22,500 nucleotides of DNA from Chrysomallon squamiferum (GCA_012295275.1 CM022673.1:15501310-15523809), one strand, 5' to 3'. Shown: positions 1-9,169, counted from the stretch's first letter. Notes: generated by a model from the sequence alone, not told the origin. Numbers and translations are program-made.

Positions 1-713
1 ACATATGCATACATATTTGATGTATGTATGTATTTAAGAATTAATTAACGCACTGGCACAGGAAATTCTTTTATTATTTAAAAAGAATTAATCATTTTCT
101 TATTTTATATCTAGGGATTCGATTTAATTTAAAACTGACCATTGTGATTTTTATTGCAGTATGCTATGGTCTTTTGTGTATATATTTATTAATTTGTTAT
201 CATATTTAAAAAAAAAAACATTAAAAAAATATTTAAATGCATGAAACCTTTTAAATTCAAACGCATTCAAACATGCTTAAAAATACATTAATGGAGCAAA
301 ACAGTACATTTCTAAATCTATTTAAAACTATTTCAAAAACTATTTTGAAAGTACCATTTCTAAAAATATCTATAAAATATTGTGATATTTGATACCAATA
401 TACTTCTAGAAAAAACACAGTTCAAAGATCTATTTAAAACTATTTTAAACTCTATTTAGACGATATCCATTTCTCAAAGTCTGGAAAAAGGTAACATTTC
501 AAAAAAAACATTCCAAAAATTTCGTCGAAACATGACATATCTTTTATAAACATCTTAAAACATTTCCTTACATTTTATTGAATTAATTCTTAAATCCCTT
601 GGATGGGCTGATTATTCTGAAAATCGCGTAGGGACTAGAATGTCTTTTAGACTTGGTTTTCTTCTGTAAGCTGTGACGAGACGTGCTGTTAGTGGATTTT
701 TCGTAGTAGTCTG
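1..713. other. AT-rich intergenic DNA, no gene seen
   Basis: Very AT-rich sequence with short A runs and loosely repeated phrases; for example, CTATTTAAAACTATTT occurs near 317 and again near 430, each followed by similar text. No coding region or RNA gene can be supported. The right part may include the 3' tail of the Penelope-like element that reads leftward from 2570. Confidence 0.5.
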
Positions 714-1120
714 TTAGTTAAAATATTGCTCTTTCATAATTTTACCAACGTCGACGTTGCGGCGATTGTAAATTATTGGGAAAATTATTTTATCCCTGTC
801 TTTACATTTTCCCGATTCAACATTTATTCCAAGTGGTTTTGGGGTTTGTAACGTTCGAATCCAAAACGCTTCTCGTTCAAGTCTAAAAAGGTCGGTTTCA
901 GTTTTGGACTCGAGAATGGGCGGTTGCTGTATTGGGATTATTTCAAAATGATCCTTCGGTATATGACCAGGCAGGTTAAAATGTTTGGCGACAGGAATGT
1001 CAACTTCTTTCCTAATATCGTATTTGTCACAGGCAGTTCTAACTCGTAACATATTTTGTGTGTGGCCGACATACTGGGTTTTTTACAAACGTTTAACAAA
1101 TACACAACATATTTGGAATC
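714..1120 (-). pseudogene. GIY-YIG endonuclease domain of Penelope-like element
   Basis: Reading leftward from about 1115, one frame gives VVYLLNVCKK and, after a one-base frame change near 1080, the next gives TQYVGHTQNM. Together these form the GIY and YIG half-motifs of the domain. Downstream are a HFNLPGH segment with the expected histidine, and LEREAFWIRTLQTPKPLGIN, which carries the catalytic glutamate and the terminal asparagine typical of this nuclease. The frame ends at a stop near 714. In intact elements this domain cuts target DNA for integration; this copy cannot be made as one protein. Confidence 0.87.
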
Positions 1121-1343
1121 GTAGACTAGGTTAGTTCGGATTTGATATTCACTTTTTGTTTTTCGCTACTGAACGTAGACTGAGATTTTATTACTTCGTG
1201 AAGCCTGCATCTGGTCTTTTTGCAGACCACTGTAGATCCGGTACCCAAGTGAGGTGGAGTATTATGTTGGATTTTATATGGTTTGAATGTGTCTGTTGGA
1301 TCCAAGGGTTTTTCTATTTCTATGATGGCTTTAGATTTAATTT

Positions 1344-1592
1344 TTAATTTAAAAAAACTCGTTTTGAATAACCTCTCGATTTCAAAGCGCAAAATAGGGC
1401 ATTATTAAAATGTTCTTTGTTACTCAAATTTCTGTGAAACCTTATGAGATTTAACAATACCTTTAACTGTATGATGGGATGAAATGATTTATAATGCAGC
1501 AGTTGGTGAGTGTCCGTAGGTTTAAAAAATACTTTATAATTTAAGTAATTTGATTTTTCAAACGGTATACCTTTGTAAATTGTTACATCCAA
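1344..1592 (-). pseudogene. Penelope-like RT-to-endonuclease connector
   Basis: About 82 codons in the same frame as the preceding RT block and separated from it by one stop codon. The phrases VTIYKG, FKPTDTHQLLHYKSFHP and the closing ALKSRGYSKR are typical of the region after the RT palm in Penelope-like elements. The frame then shifts near 1370 and the continuation (LFKTSFFKLKIKSKAI and onward to about 1126) is in another frame. Confidence 0.82.
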
Positions 1593-1598
1593 ATAAAT

Positions 1599-1832
1599 TT
1601 ACGTTTGAACTGATATTGTGGCTTTAAGTTTTATATTATCATTTTGTTGATTTAATAATTCAAAGAATTTCCAAAATTCGTCTTTAGATGGTTGCCAGAT
1701 AATAAGAATGTCATCTAAATATCTGAGATATAAAAATGACTTCTTGCCTACTTTGTTCAATGCCGCTTCTTCACATTCTGCGATATAAATGGAGGCAAAA
1801 TTTGGGCTGAAACATTTCCCTGTTAATTTCAA
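1599..1832 (-). pseudogene. Penelope-like RT, motif B-C part with YLDD
   Basis: About 77 codons in a different frame from the upstream RT piece. It begins with a shortened GKCFSPNFASIYIAECEE block. Penelope-like RTs normally have a longer GCAMG-type stretch before SPNFA; here that stretch is missing, indicating a small deletion at the frameshift. The catalytic motif C reads YLRYLDDILIIW, with both aspartates intact. The frame runs to an in-frame TAA at about 1596-1598, beyond which the same frame continues as IYLDVTIYKG. The stop is thus a point mutation inside a once-continuous protein. Confidence 0.87.
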
Positions 1833-2566
1833 AGTCCTTACCCTTTAAGCTTAATTCAAGTAATTCCATAATAATTTCGGTTGGTCTCTCTGTATCTGGA
1901 TATTTTTCGAACACTCTCTCAAGAGATTCTGTGCCTGCATCGTTGTTTGTGTCAGTGTGCATAGAATCAATATCCAGTGTGACTAAAAAGGAGTTTGGTG
2001 GTATTTTTGTTTTACATATTTTAAATAAAAGATCGACTGTATTTTTAACAAAACTAGCATTTGGCTTTAAATACGAGTCAGTGTATTTGGAAATGTTATA
2101 AGATTCCGATCCACAATCACAGATGATTGGTCGAACTGGTGGTTTGTTGATATCTGTCAATGTTTCAGCTGGCTTCTCTATCTTTGGGAGTAAATAAAAT
2201 GTTCTAGTCTGAGAATCAAATTGTGATGCAAGATAGTTCATCTGTTTTTTGTTTATATTAACCTTTTCCTGTAGACGAACAATAATTCTGTTGAATTTTT
2301 TATTGGTTGGCCAAATGGTTTCGTCTACTTTTTTATAATATTTCGTATTATTTAGTTGTCTATGGACATGGCGGATGTAATTTTCCCTTGATAAAATAGT
2401 TGCTGATCCTTTGACTACTATTTGGGGATTTTTGCGTAGACTGTTGAGATCTCGTCGTTCTATAACCAAGAGATTTTGTTTATTTGAATAAGCCATTAAT
2501 TCTCCAACATTTTCATATACTTTTCGGTAAGTTTTAACGATCTCGGGATCAATTTTTGAATATATA
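1833..2566 (-). pseudogene. Penelope-like RT, N-terminal and fingers/palm part
   Basis: An open stretch of roughly 245 codons reading leftward from about 2566. It contains phrases characteristic of Penelope-like elements: KGSATILSRENYIRH, a TFYLLPKIEKP segment, RPIICDCGSESYNISKY, and the palm motif A as LVTLDIDSMHT. The motif A second acidic position is unusual: where related elements have SLYTNI the sequence reads SMHTDT. The open frame can be extended upstream to 2736, but that part translates only microsatellite (repeated Tyr/Val/Cys/Met) and is not part of the protein. The frame is lost just after KDFEIN near 1835, where the next RT block resumes in another frame with part of motif B missing. 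Confidence 0.87.
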
Positions 2567-2569
2567 CAC

Positions 2570-2770
2570 ATACACTGATACATCCATTCGTCCATCATCC
2601 ATCCATCCATCCACACGTATATACTAACATATAAACACACACACACATACATTACATACATATATAAATATATACATACATACATATACACACATACATT
2701 ACATACATATATAAATGTATACATACATACATACATACATATATGTTCATCATATAATATATATTAACAT
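2570..2770. repeat. ATAC/CATC/AC compound microsatellite
   Basis: Runs of CATC, ATAC, ACAC and TATA units, interrupted, replacing the 5' end of the Penelope-like element. On the minus strand it gives a long but meaningless Met-Tyr-Val-Cys reading frame. Confidence 0.9.
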
Positions 2771-2804
2771 GCATACAAACACACATATATGCATACAAAT
2801 ATCT

Positions 2805-2970
2805 TTATACGTCATCCGACTTCGGGCCATACGTTCGATTCTCGTCAGCCGCATCTGAGGGGGTTGTAAGGTAATGATTGGACTTTGTGCTCCGGTTCCA
2901 GTATATTCCCAAATATTGTTTATTACAGAATCTAATCAGATGCACAAAAGACTGAGGAACTTTGAAAATC
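2805..2970. other. GC-richer block of unknown identity, possible short repeat element
   Basis: A roughly 165-base block clearly less AT-rich than its flanks, bounded on both sides by ATAC microsatellite. It includes GTTCGATTC near 2833, which matches the core of a tRNA B box, and it ends in AAAATC followed by an ATAC tail, as SINE copies often do. No A box or folded tRNA could be found, and a similar B-box word occurs by chance inside the Penelope endonuclease near 855. The SINE reading is therefore only a possibility. The sequence is also open on the minus strand (about 67 codons) with no recognised protein. Confidence 0.3.
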
Positions 2971-2973
2971 AAA

Positions 2974-3161
2974 AATACATACATACATACATACACACAT
3001 TTATGCATATTCTTTGTTGGTTAATTTCACAAAACAGAATAAAATTTACATTTTATAAATAGACATTATGTCTCTTTTTTTTCTTTTCTTTTCTTTTTTT
3101 CTTCTTTTTTTGATAACGAAATTTATATGATGATACAAAAATAAAATATGTTATAAAATAA

Positions 3162-3197
<36 letters not shown>

Positions 3198-3200
3198 CGT
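2974..3200. repeat. ATAC run, T-rich tract and (AT)n
   Basis: ATAC repeats at about 2974-2998, a polypyrimidine T/C tract at about 3070-3112 and an AT dinucleotide run at about 3163-3194. Nothing coding is visible here. Confidence 0.85.
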
Positions 3201-3419
3201 TCTTAGTGTTGTGTTTTTGACAGAAAAATGATTAACGAAACCGCAATGCTAATCAGAACCTCTGTAATATAATAGAGTATCTCGTTTTCATTCTCCAGAA
3301 CGAGAATCACTTCGCTTTATTTAATGTGACACCGTAAGTATTTTTTTTCTAATCTTCTACAGTTTATTTTTCATATCCTAAACTTTTGTTTTAATTTTTG
3401 TCTTGCACCTAATATCCTA

Positions 3420-3930
3420 TTTCTGCTATCACCATACAACGTATACTAATACTACTACTTCTACTAGCACAACTACTACTGTTCTATTACCATTATTATG
3501 TCTACTACTATTAGTACTATTATTACATCGACTACTGGTAATACCTCTAGTACTATTACTACCGCTACTACTGAAATTATTATTTCCGTACTATTACTAC
3601 CAATAATAATAATAGTAATAATAATACTGCTTCTATTAAACTACTATTATTACTTCAACTACTAGTACTGCTACTACTAATACCATTATAACTTCTATTA
3701 ATACTATTCCCACTACTACAACTGCTACTATTACTACTAATAATACTACTGCTTCTGCACCTGCCATTATTACTTCTACTAATAATTTTGCTACCACTGC
3801 TACTACTATTACTGCTAATACAACTACCATTATTACTTCTACTACTACTACTGCAATTACTATTTTTGTTTTATTGCTACTATTACAACAACTACTGCGT
3901 CAACAGCTACCACTACTGTTGTTGCTCGGA
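3420..3930. repeat. Long imperfect ACT/ATT trinucleotide array
   Basis: About 500 bases of ACT, ATT, ACC and GCT triplets with frequent substitutions, mostly keeping the three-base period. It is open in several frames on both strands, giving Thr/Ser-, Leu- or Val-rich translations; these are repeat artefacts. Its complement type (AGT/AAT/GCA) recurs at 8940-9160. Confidence 0.92.
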
Positions 3931-3999
3931 ACAAATTATGACTTTTGATATAAATTAGTTACCTCTTCTGAAATGATCAAAAAATACATCCTTATGATT

Positions 4000-4200
4000 A
4001 TATTAGACATACATACATATATGTGTACATAATACTATTATAAGTAGATACATACATATATACTTACATTCTTCCATACTGACATATATACATAAACCCA
4101 CTTACATACATAATACCATTTAATATACACATACACACATGTTTATCACGTACATATACATGGATACATTCATGCATGCATGCATACAGAAATGTTACTG
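4000..4200. repeat. ATAC/ATAT/CATG-rich low-complexity DNA
   Basis: Degenerate tetranucleotide repeats (ATAC, CATA, CATG) leading into the long GT/GA array. No gene is visible. Confidence 0.75.
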
Positions 4201-4210
4201 TAGGCGTGCG

Positions 4211-4836
<626 letters not shown>

Positions 4837-4900
4837 ATGAAATTACTTATCCTGAATTTCCTCATCTTTGTAGTGTCTCTTACTTTTTCCAAAAAGACCG
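4837..4900 (+). CDS. Kringle gene, first coding exon: signal peptide
   Basis: Encodes MKLLILNFLIFVVSLTFS then KKT and the first base of a glycine codon. The Lys-2 followed by a hydrophobic core of about 15 residues is a classical secretion signal, with likely cleavage after the TFS stretch. The acceptor TTCACAG precedes the ATG directly and the donor is G|GTGAGA at 4901 (phase 1). The homologous exon of the minus-strand paralogue has the same acceptor-ATG junction and starts MKLVLVDIFIF. Confidence 0.88.
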
Positions 4901-5086
4901 GTGAGAATACTATTTCTATTTTGTTGTTTTATATTTTAGTTCGTGAGGACAAAGGTACTGTTTCCTTAAACTAGTATATCACAAAAATGTACAATGAGGA
5001 CGCATCAGGAATATTATTTATTTGGTTATTTTGTATTATCATCATAATCATCATAGATATTATAATTATTTTAATATTATTATTAC

Positions 5087-5151
<65 letters not shown>

Positions 5152-5229
5152 ATTTCAACAGTGTATGTGTGTGTGTTTGTGTGTGTGAGTGTTTGTTTAT
5201 ACAGGTACGTATATATGTAGGTTGTTAAG

Positions 5230-5265
<36 letters not shown>

Positions 5266-6708
5266 TGTATTTCTGCAAACTTCGATTTGGCCTTTTTTAT
5301 CCGCGTCTGAAAAGCCACTAAGTTTATATTATTATTTTTGACTGATGAATTTACTTAGCATTATCTGATATATGCCTGTTTACCAAATCCTGTCTTTTAT
5401 TCCTCTTCTGATTATATTTAAAAGGTGATTGTTATACAGTCGTAAAAAATACGGCTCAATATACTGGTCACGTAAGAACTAGTAGATCTGGACATATTTG
5501 TAAAAGATGGAGTGTCGTCGATAGCTCGGATCATATCTATGTCGCTGATAAAAAGGTTCCTGGGGGTTCTGTGTACGATGCGGCAAATTTCTGCCGCGAC
5601 CCATCATCTTCTGGTTATTCGTGGTGTTATCTCAACGTTACACATATGATGTGGCAACCATGTAACATTCCGAAGTGTCCGAGGGAAGGTTGGACAACGA
5701 CTATTATTATTATTTTGATTTGAGTTTTAGTTGTTATTATCATCATCACCATTATCATAATCGTTATTATTATTATTATTATCATCATATCTTCATCATC
5801 ATCATTATAGTTATTGTTATTATTATAGACCCAATCACATGTTGTATTACACCCAATGGTGAGAGGGTTATATACAAGGGTACAAAAGACACTGCAAAAA
5901 ATGGTTCTAAATGCAAGCATTGGTCAGAGGTATATAGTCTCTTGGACAGTTATCGGTTTCCATACGACGCATCTGTGAAGGCCGCGCAGAATTACTGTAG
6001 AGATGCAGATAAATCAGGTCGGTTATGGTGTTTTATTGAAGGTGATCATGTAGCTTGGGAATATTGCAATGTTCCGGAATGCCCAGGTCTGTGAAACTTG
6101 TATTATAATTATTATTATAAATGTTCTTCAGGCTGTTCTTCATTTACTGTCTGTATGTTAAATAAAACAACAACAAAAACAAACAAATATATACTAAATT
6201 AAATAAAAAGAAATAAGTAGTTCTTTTCCCATAGCATAATACCCTCGATAAAATTTATTCGTAATTACAAATACGAAAGCCTCTCTCTTTTACTCAAGAC
6301 TTAAATACTAAAATTACTTCAGTAATAACAGTTTAATTATTTCACTAAACAATCATAAAATAAAAACGTTTTCATAATCTGTTAAATACACTGATTAAAT
6401 GATGGTTCACTGATGTGCAAATCAGTCTATTATTTTGGAAATAACATTCCGTTCCAGAATGTTACACTGTAAAAGACCGCATGGCCCAATACAATGGAAT
6501 GACGTCGGTTACACATTCAGGAAAAATATGCCAACGATGGGACCAAATGACTCCTCATCCCCATGCTTTCATGAAGTCTGAATTATATCCGGAAAAAAAT
6601 GTGATATCGGCTCAGAACCTTTGCCGTGACCCCGATAAGACTGGCTATCCGTGGTGTTACACTCTGACTACGACGAGATGGGAAGGTTGTGCAATTCATA
6701 AATGCTAA
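4837..6708 (+). CDS. Secreted three-kringle protein, four coding exons (complete)
   Basis: Four exons (4837-4900, 5425-5688, 5829-6086, 6458-6708) join to 837 bases, a 278-residue protein with a TAA stop. The protein is a short hydrophobic signal peptide followed by three complete kringle domains and nothing else: no protease, no transmembrane anchor, no other module. All three introns are phase 1, and each kringle is one exon with six cysteines, the arrangement expected of shuffled extracellular modules. Kringles are disulfide-knotted binding modules known from plasminogen, HGF, apolipoprotein(a) and ROR receptors; the ligand of this protein is not inferable. The start ATG sits immediately after a strong acceptor (TTCACAG), so a non-coding upstream exon is likely. 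No canonical AATAAA follows closely; TATAAA near 6772 is a weak candidate. A broken paralogue lies at 13690-15148 on the other strand. Confidence 0.9.
5047..5275. repeat. (ATT)n, GT-rich and (GTAT)n repeats in kringle-gene intron 1
   Basis: An ATT array at about 5060-5150, a GTGT/GTTT stretch at about 5160-5200 and a GTAT array at about 5233-5270, all inside the intron between the signal-peptide and kringle 1 exons. Long Leu, Ile or Asn runs in translation are artefacts. Confidence 0.92.
5425..5688 (+). CDS. Kringle gene, exon 2: kringle 1
   Basis: A 264-base phase 1-1 exon encoding one whole kringle: DCYTV at the start, HICKRWS, FCRDPSSSGYSWCY, then QPCNIPKC at the end, with all six cysteines. 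The acceptor AAAAG precedes GT GAT TGT. The donor is G|GTTGGA at 5689, weaker than consensus. Where lysine-binding kringles have an Asp-x-Asp pair after the third cysteine, this domain has Ser-Ser-Ser, so canonical lysine binding is unlikely. An NVT sequon (Asn-Val-Thr) lies between the fourth and fifth cysteines and is a possible N-glycosylation site. Confidence 0.9.
5689..5828 (+). repeat. 140-base intron made almost wholly of ATT/ATC microsatellite
   Basis: The intron between kringles 1 and 2 consists of TTATTATTATC-type triplets. It runs from the weak donor GTTGGA to the acceptor TATTATAG at 5821-5828. It is open in the kringle 2 frame, so that frame can be read back through it as a Tyr/His/Ile-rich artefact. 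Confidence 0.85.
5829..6086 (+). CDS. Kringle gene, exon 3: kringle 2
   Basis: A 258-base phase 1-1 exon with one complete kringle: DPITCCITPNGERVIYKG, then KCKHWSEV, NYCRDADKSGRLWCF and YCNVPECPG. It has seven cysteines, because the first position reads Cys-Cys; one of the pair is extra and could be free or form an intermolecular bridge. The acceptor is TATTATAG and the donor G|GTCTGT at 6087. The lysine-site Asp-x-Asp reads Asp-Lys-Ser. This is the kringle most like the one at 14251-14452 in the minus-strand paralogue (NYCRDAD is shared). Confidence 0.9.
6458..6708 (+). CDS. Kringle gene, exon 4: kringle 3 and stop
   Basis: The terminal coding exon. The acceptor GTTCCAG is followed by AA TGT (phase 1). 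The domain reads ECYTVKDRMAQYNG, KICQRWDQMTPHPHA, LCRDPDKTGYPWCYT and GCAIHKC, and the TAA stop follows the sixth cysteine directly. All six cysteines are present. An internal ATG at 6481 opens a shorter reading of 75 codons, but it would drop the first cysteine and is not the start. The paralogous final exon on the minus strand also stops right at this point. Confidence 0.9.
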
Positions 6709-7285
6709 CGTTAGTGTTTTATTTCTGCTTTATTTGAAACGCTGCAGTACAAAATGATTCAGTACATAAATGTATAAAGTCTAGAGATTCATAATGAAAC
6801 GAATCTCAAAGTATACTTCATTGCTAATCAAAAGTAATGACTGTCACTACTTATAGGGTTTGTGAGATACATCTTGGTTTTGTTTGTTTTTTAATTCTTT
6901 TGCATGGATAATGTAACTTAGATGGAATAATTTTGATAGAATATTAGTTTGAGTTAAACAGCTTATAATTATTTTATTTTGTACTAAAAAGCTATATACA
7001 GAATATAAACACATACACACACACATTCACACGCACACGTACACATAGACACACTTATATAAAAACCAAAAAATACCCATACAAACATATATTCCATGCC
7101 TCAAGGGAGAAGAGACGGAAACAATTATTTCATTATAAAAAGTATCAAATTGATTGACAAATCTTCCAACCCATAGTCATTTCACTCAGTTTATAAAAGC
7201 ATTAGCATCAGTTTAAAGAATAAGGAAGTTTAAAATCAATTTTGGAAATAGGTAAATTAATATTGGATTTGAAGCAATGTGCCCA
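6709..7285. other. Downstream flank of the kringle gene
   Basis: AT-rich non-coding sequence, presumably including the 3' untranslated region of the kringle gene. An AC-rich microsatellite patch lies at about 7010-7055. No other gene is seen. Confidence 0.5.
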
Positions 7286-7290
7286 GTCAG

Positions 7291-7773
7291 TGTAACGTCC
7301 GTCACGAAAAAACTAGATTGTTTATGTGAGAAGAAAATCTGAAGGTATAATCATGTACTTTCTAATTGCCAAGGGGAAGTTTAAAAATATATCACCCAAG
7401 CACACTCTCTATATTTGAGAGAGAAAAGAAAACTGTAAATACAGTAACATCCGTCACATTCAAATAAATCAAGAAAGGTTTTTACTAATGACTCATTTAT
7501 TTAATATTTGTTGTTTGCACAATTTATAGATTTCAGATAATTCTGAAATGAAGTTAGTTGGTTTTCATCCATGTGCTTTGGATGTAACATCCGTTACACT
7601 TATCTTTCTCATTACCTGTCAAGCCATATATATCCATGGACTCTTTTCTCTATGACTCCAAATAGATGTTGCAATAGACAAATATTTTACTGAGGGCCAT
7701 GTTGCTGAGTACGAGGACAGCAATCAAGCAAGCTGGGATGGCGTCCAACCCCTCTGAATGTAACGTCAGTCAC
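7291..7773. repeat. Four spaced copies of a TGTAACRTCCGTCAC motif
   Basis: Near-identical 15-base words occur at 7291-7305 (TGTAACGTCCGTCAC), 7443-7457 (AGTAACATCCGTCAC), 7583-7597 (TGTAACATCCGTTAC) and 7759-7773 (TGTAACGTCAGTCAC), all on the plus strand. Start-to-start distances are 152, 140 and 176 bases. The DNA between them is not obviously similar, so this is not a simple tandem satellite. The motif has imperfect dyad symmetry (GTAAC ... GTTAC or GTCAC). Its role is unknown. Confidence 0.75.
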
Positions 7774-8064
7774 TATGGAATTGCCTATATACACGCACGT
7801 ACCCCTATACATGCATGAATCCATGTTTGTTTACATTAAAGGATAACGATGAAAACGTATTACGATATACAATTCAGTATTTGCCATGTGAATGTATTTA
7901 GTCGAAGACAAATGTGTTTTGTTTGATGACGCCTCCATATTTGATAGGGTGCTGCTTATGACGTGAAATGTCCAAATCTTTGTCGATCTATTCTATAGCG
8001 ATTTCACAGTAGATTTGATTTTTGCAAGTAGACTGCATAGCTGTTTTAAATTTGTCTTGACTCA
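7774..8064. other. Unassigned, moderately complex DNA ending in an ATT tail
   Basis: Non-repetitive sequence of mixed composition with no recognisable protein. It ends TCATAAATAAATTATTATT at 8064 and onward. A simple-repeat tail of this form is common at the 3' end of non-LTR elements, so 7280-8110 may be one old element, but no conserved part is visible. Confidence 0.3.
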
Positions 8065-8115
8065 TAAATAAATTATTATTATTATTATTATTATGATTAT
8101 TATTATTATATAACA
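8064..8115. repeat. (ATT)n tract
   Basis: A short ATT trinucleotide run with one ATG interruption. Confidence 0.85.
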
Positions 8116-8309
8116 ATTCAAAGTAATTAGCAAATAATATATTTATATATTAGTATTTATAATTTCAGAATAAGAAAATACATCAGATCCAAGAAACAAT
8201 GAAAACAATGATTGAGAAAACTGACCTATTCAATAAAAATACATATCCAGTTCTTTCAACTTTGTTATTATTTTTCACTGTATTTGTTTTTGTTTTGTTT
8301 AATTTTCTT

Positions 8310-8323
8310 TGTTTTCTTCTCTT

Positions 8324-8362
<39 letters not shown>
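8310..8362. repeat. T homopolymer tract
   Basis: About 40 uninterrupted T from near 8325 to 8360, preceded by T/C-rich sequence. Poly-Phe or poly-Lys readings here are artefacts. Confidence 0.93.
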
Positions 8363-8364
<2 letters not shown>

Positions 8365-8635
8365 CATTTCTTTCTCTTTTACGTCTTTTCAGTGAAATGT
8401 AAGTACATTTTATACTTAGTAAAAATTTCACCAACTAATGAAGCATTATCAACAGTATTATTTATAGATTATGTCTATATTGCCGCAAAAAAACCCTACA
8501 AATTATGCTGGATAGCGATTCATAAAGCAATCGCAGAATAGGAACAGACTTAACATGGACAAGTCTCTTTCGGTCGATTCTAATGTGATCTCCCATTTGT
8601 GACGATTTTCTTTGTTGCCTTCCCCCATGATCACT
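8363..8635. other. Short unique stretch, nothing recognised
   Basis: No gene, RNA or repeat family recognised. Reading frames in this stretch get most of their length from the neighbouring T and A tracts. Confidence 0.4.
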
Positions 8636-8743
8636 CAAAAAAATAATAATAATGATAATAAAAAAATAAAAAAAAAATAAAAAAAGAGTAACCATTTATA
8701 ACATTATGAATTACACTCGACCTATTTATTTATTTATTTATTA

Positions 8744-8808
<65 letters not shown>

Positions 8809-8850
8809 TCTTAAATATAATAAAAATAATAATGTTAATAATAATTTTAA
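8635..8850. repeat. A-rich tract, (ATTT)n and (ATT)n
   Basis: AAAT/AAT-rich sequence at about 8637-8690, ATTT units at about 8722-8745, then a clean ATT array to about 8806 and AAT units on to 8850. Confidence 0.9.
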
Positions 8851-8939
8851 AATATTAGTTTTCCTGGATGCGTTGCAACAGAAACAGATTTAAAGTAATT
8901 ATATGCAGCTTGAGACAAATAATAATAGTTAATTATTAT

Positions 8940-9160
8940 TATTATAAGTAGTAGTAGTAATAGTAGTAATAACAGTCGTTGTAGTAATAGCAGTAATACT
9001 GGTCAAAATGTTGTAGCAGTATTCGTAATGCGAAAAATAGAAGAAAGAATGTTAGATTATAGTAGTAGTAGCAGTAATAGATTTGGTAGCAACAGTTGCA
9101 GCATCGGCAGTGGTACTAGTAGCAGAAGTATAGTTGCAGCAGCAATAGCAGTATTCGTTC
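8940..9160. repeat. Imperfect AGT/AAT/GCA trinucleotide array
   Basis: About 220 bases of triplets (AGT, AAT, GCA) with substitutions. It is the reverse-complement type of the array at 3420-3930. It runs directly into the LINE remnant, and in the same frame would add a Ser-rich stretch to the gag-like piece; that stretch is not part of the element. Confidence 0.88.
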
Positions 9161-9169
9161 CAAGAAAAA

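Larger units (their letters stand above)
714..2570 (-). mobile_element. Degenerate Penelope-like retroelement (RT then GIY-YIG endonuclease)
   Basis: Reading leftward, the sequence encodes in order an N-terminal region, a reverse transcriptase, a linker and a GIY-YIG endonuclease. This is the usual domain order of endonuclease-bearing Penelope-like elements. The RT core shows LVTLDID (about 1965-1992) and YLRYLDDILIIW (YLDD about 1710-1721). The linker has the typical VTIYKG and KPTDTHQLLH phrases. The endonuclease end keeps YVGHT and REAFWI. The reading frame is broken at least four times: a frameshift with a deletion near 1830, a stop near 1595, a frameshift near 1370 and another near 1080. 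The element is therefore dead. Its 5' end is lost in ATAC microsatellite at about 2570. The four coding pieces are listed separately. Confidence 0.9.

Noticed and set aside
1156-1347. 63-codon plus-strand open frame
   Set aside because: Antisense shadow of the Penelope-like element connector region.
3403-3830. Open frames rich in Thr/Leu (plus) and Val (minus)
   Set aside because: Translations of the imperfect trinucleotide array; both strands are open at once.
5675-5828. Kringle 2 frame extended upstream to a Met at 5675
   Set aside because: The extension crosses a microsatellite intron with a good acceptor at 5821-5828, and kringle 1 uses a different frame; splicing explains the frame change exactly.
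6481-6708. Kringle 3 read as a separate 75-residue gene from the ATG at 6481
   Set aside because: It would lose the first kringle cysteine; the in-phase acceptor at 6457 joins it to kringle 2.
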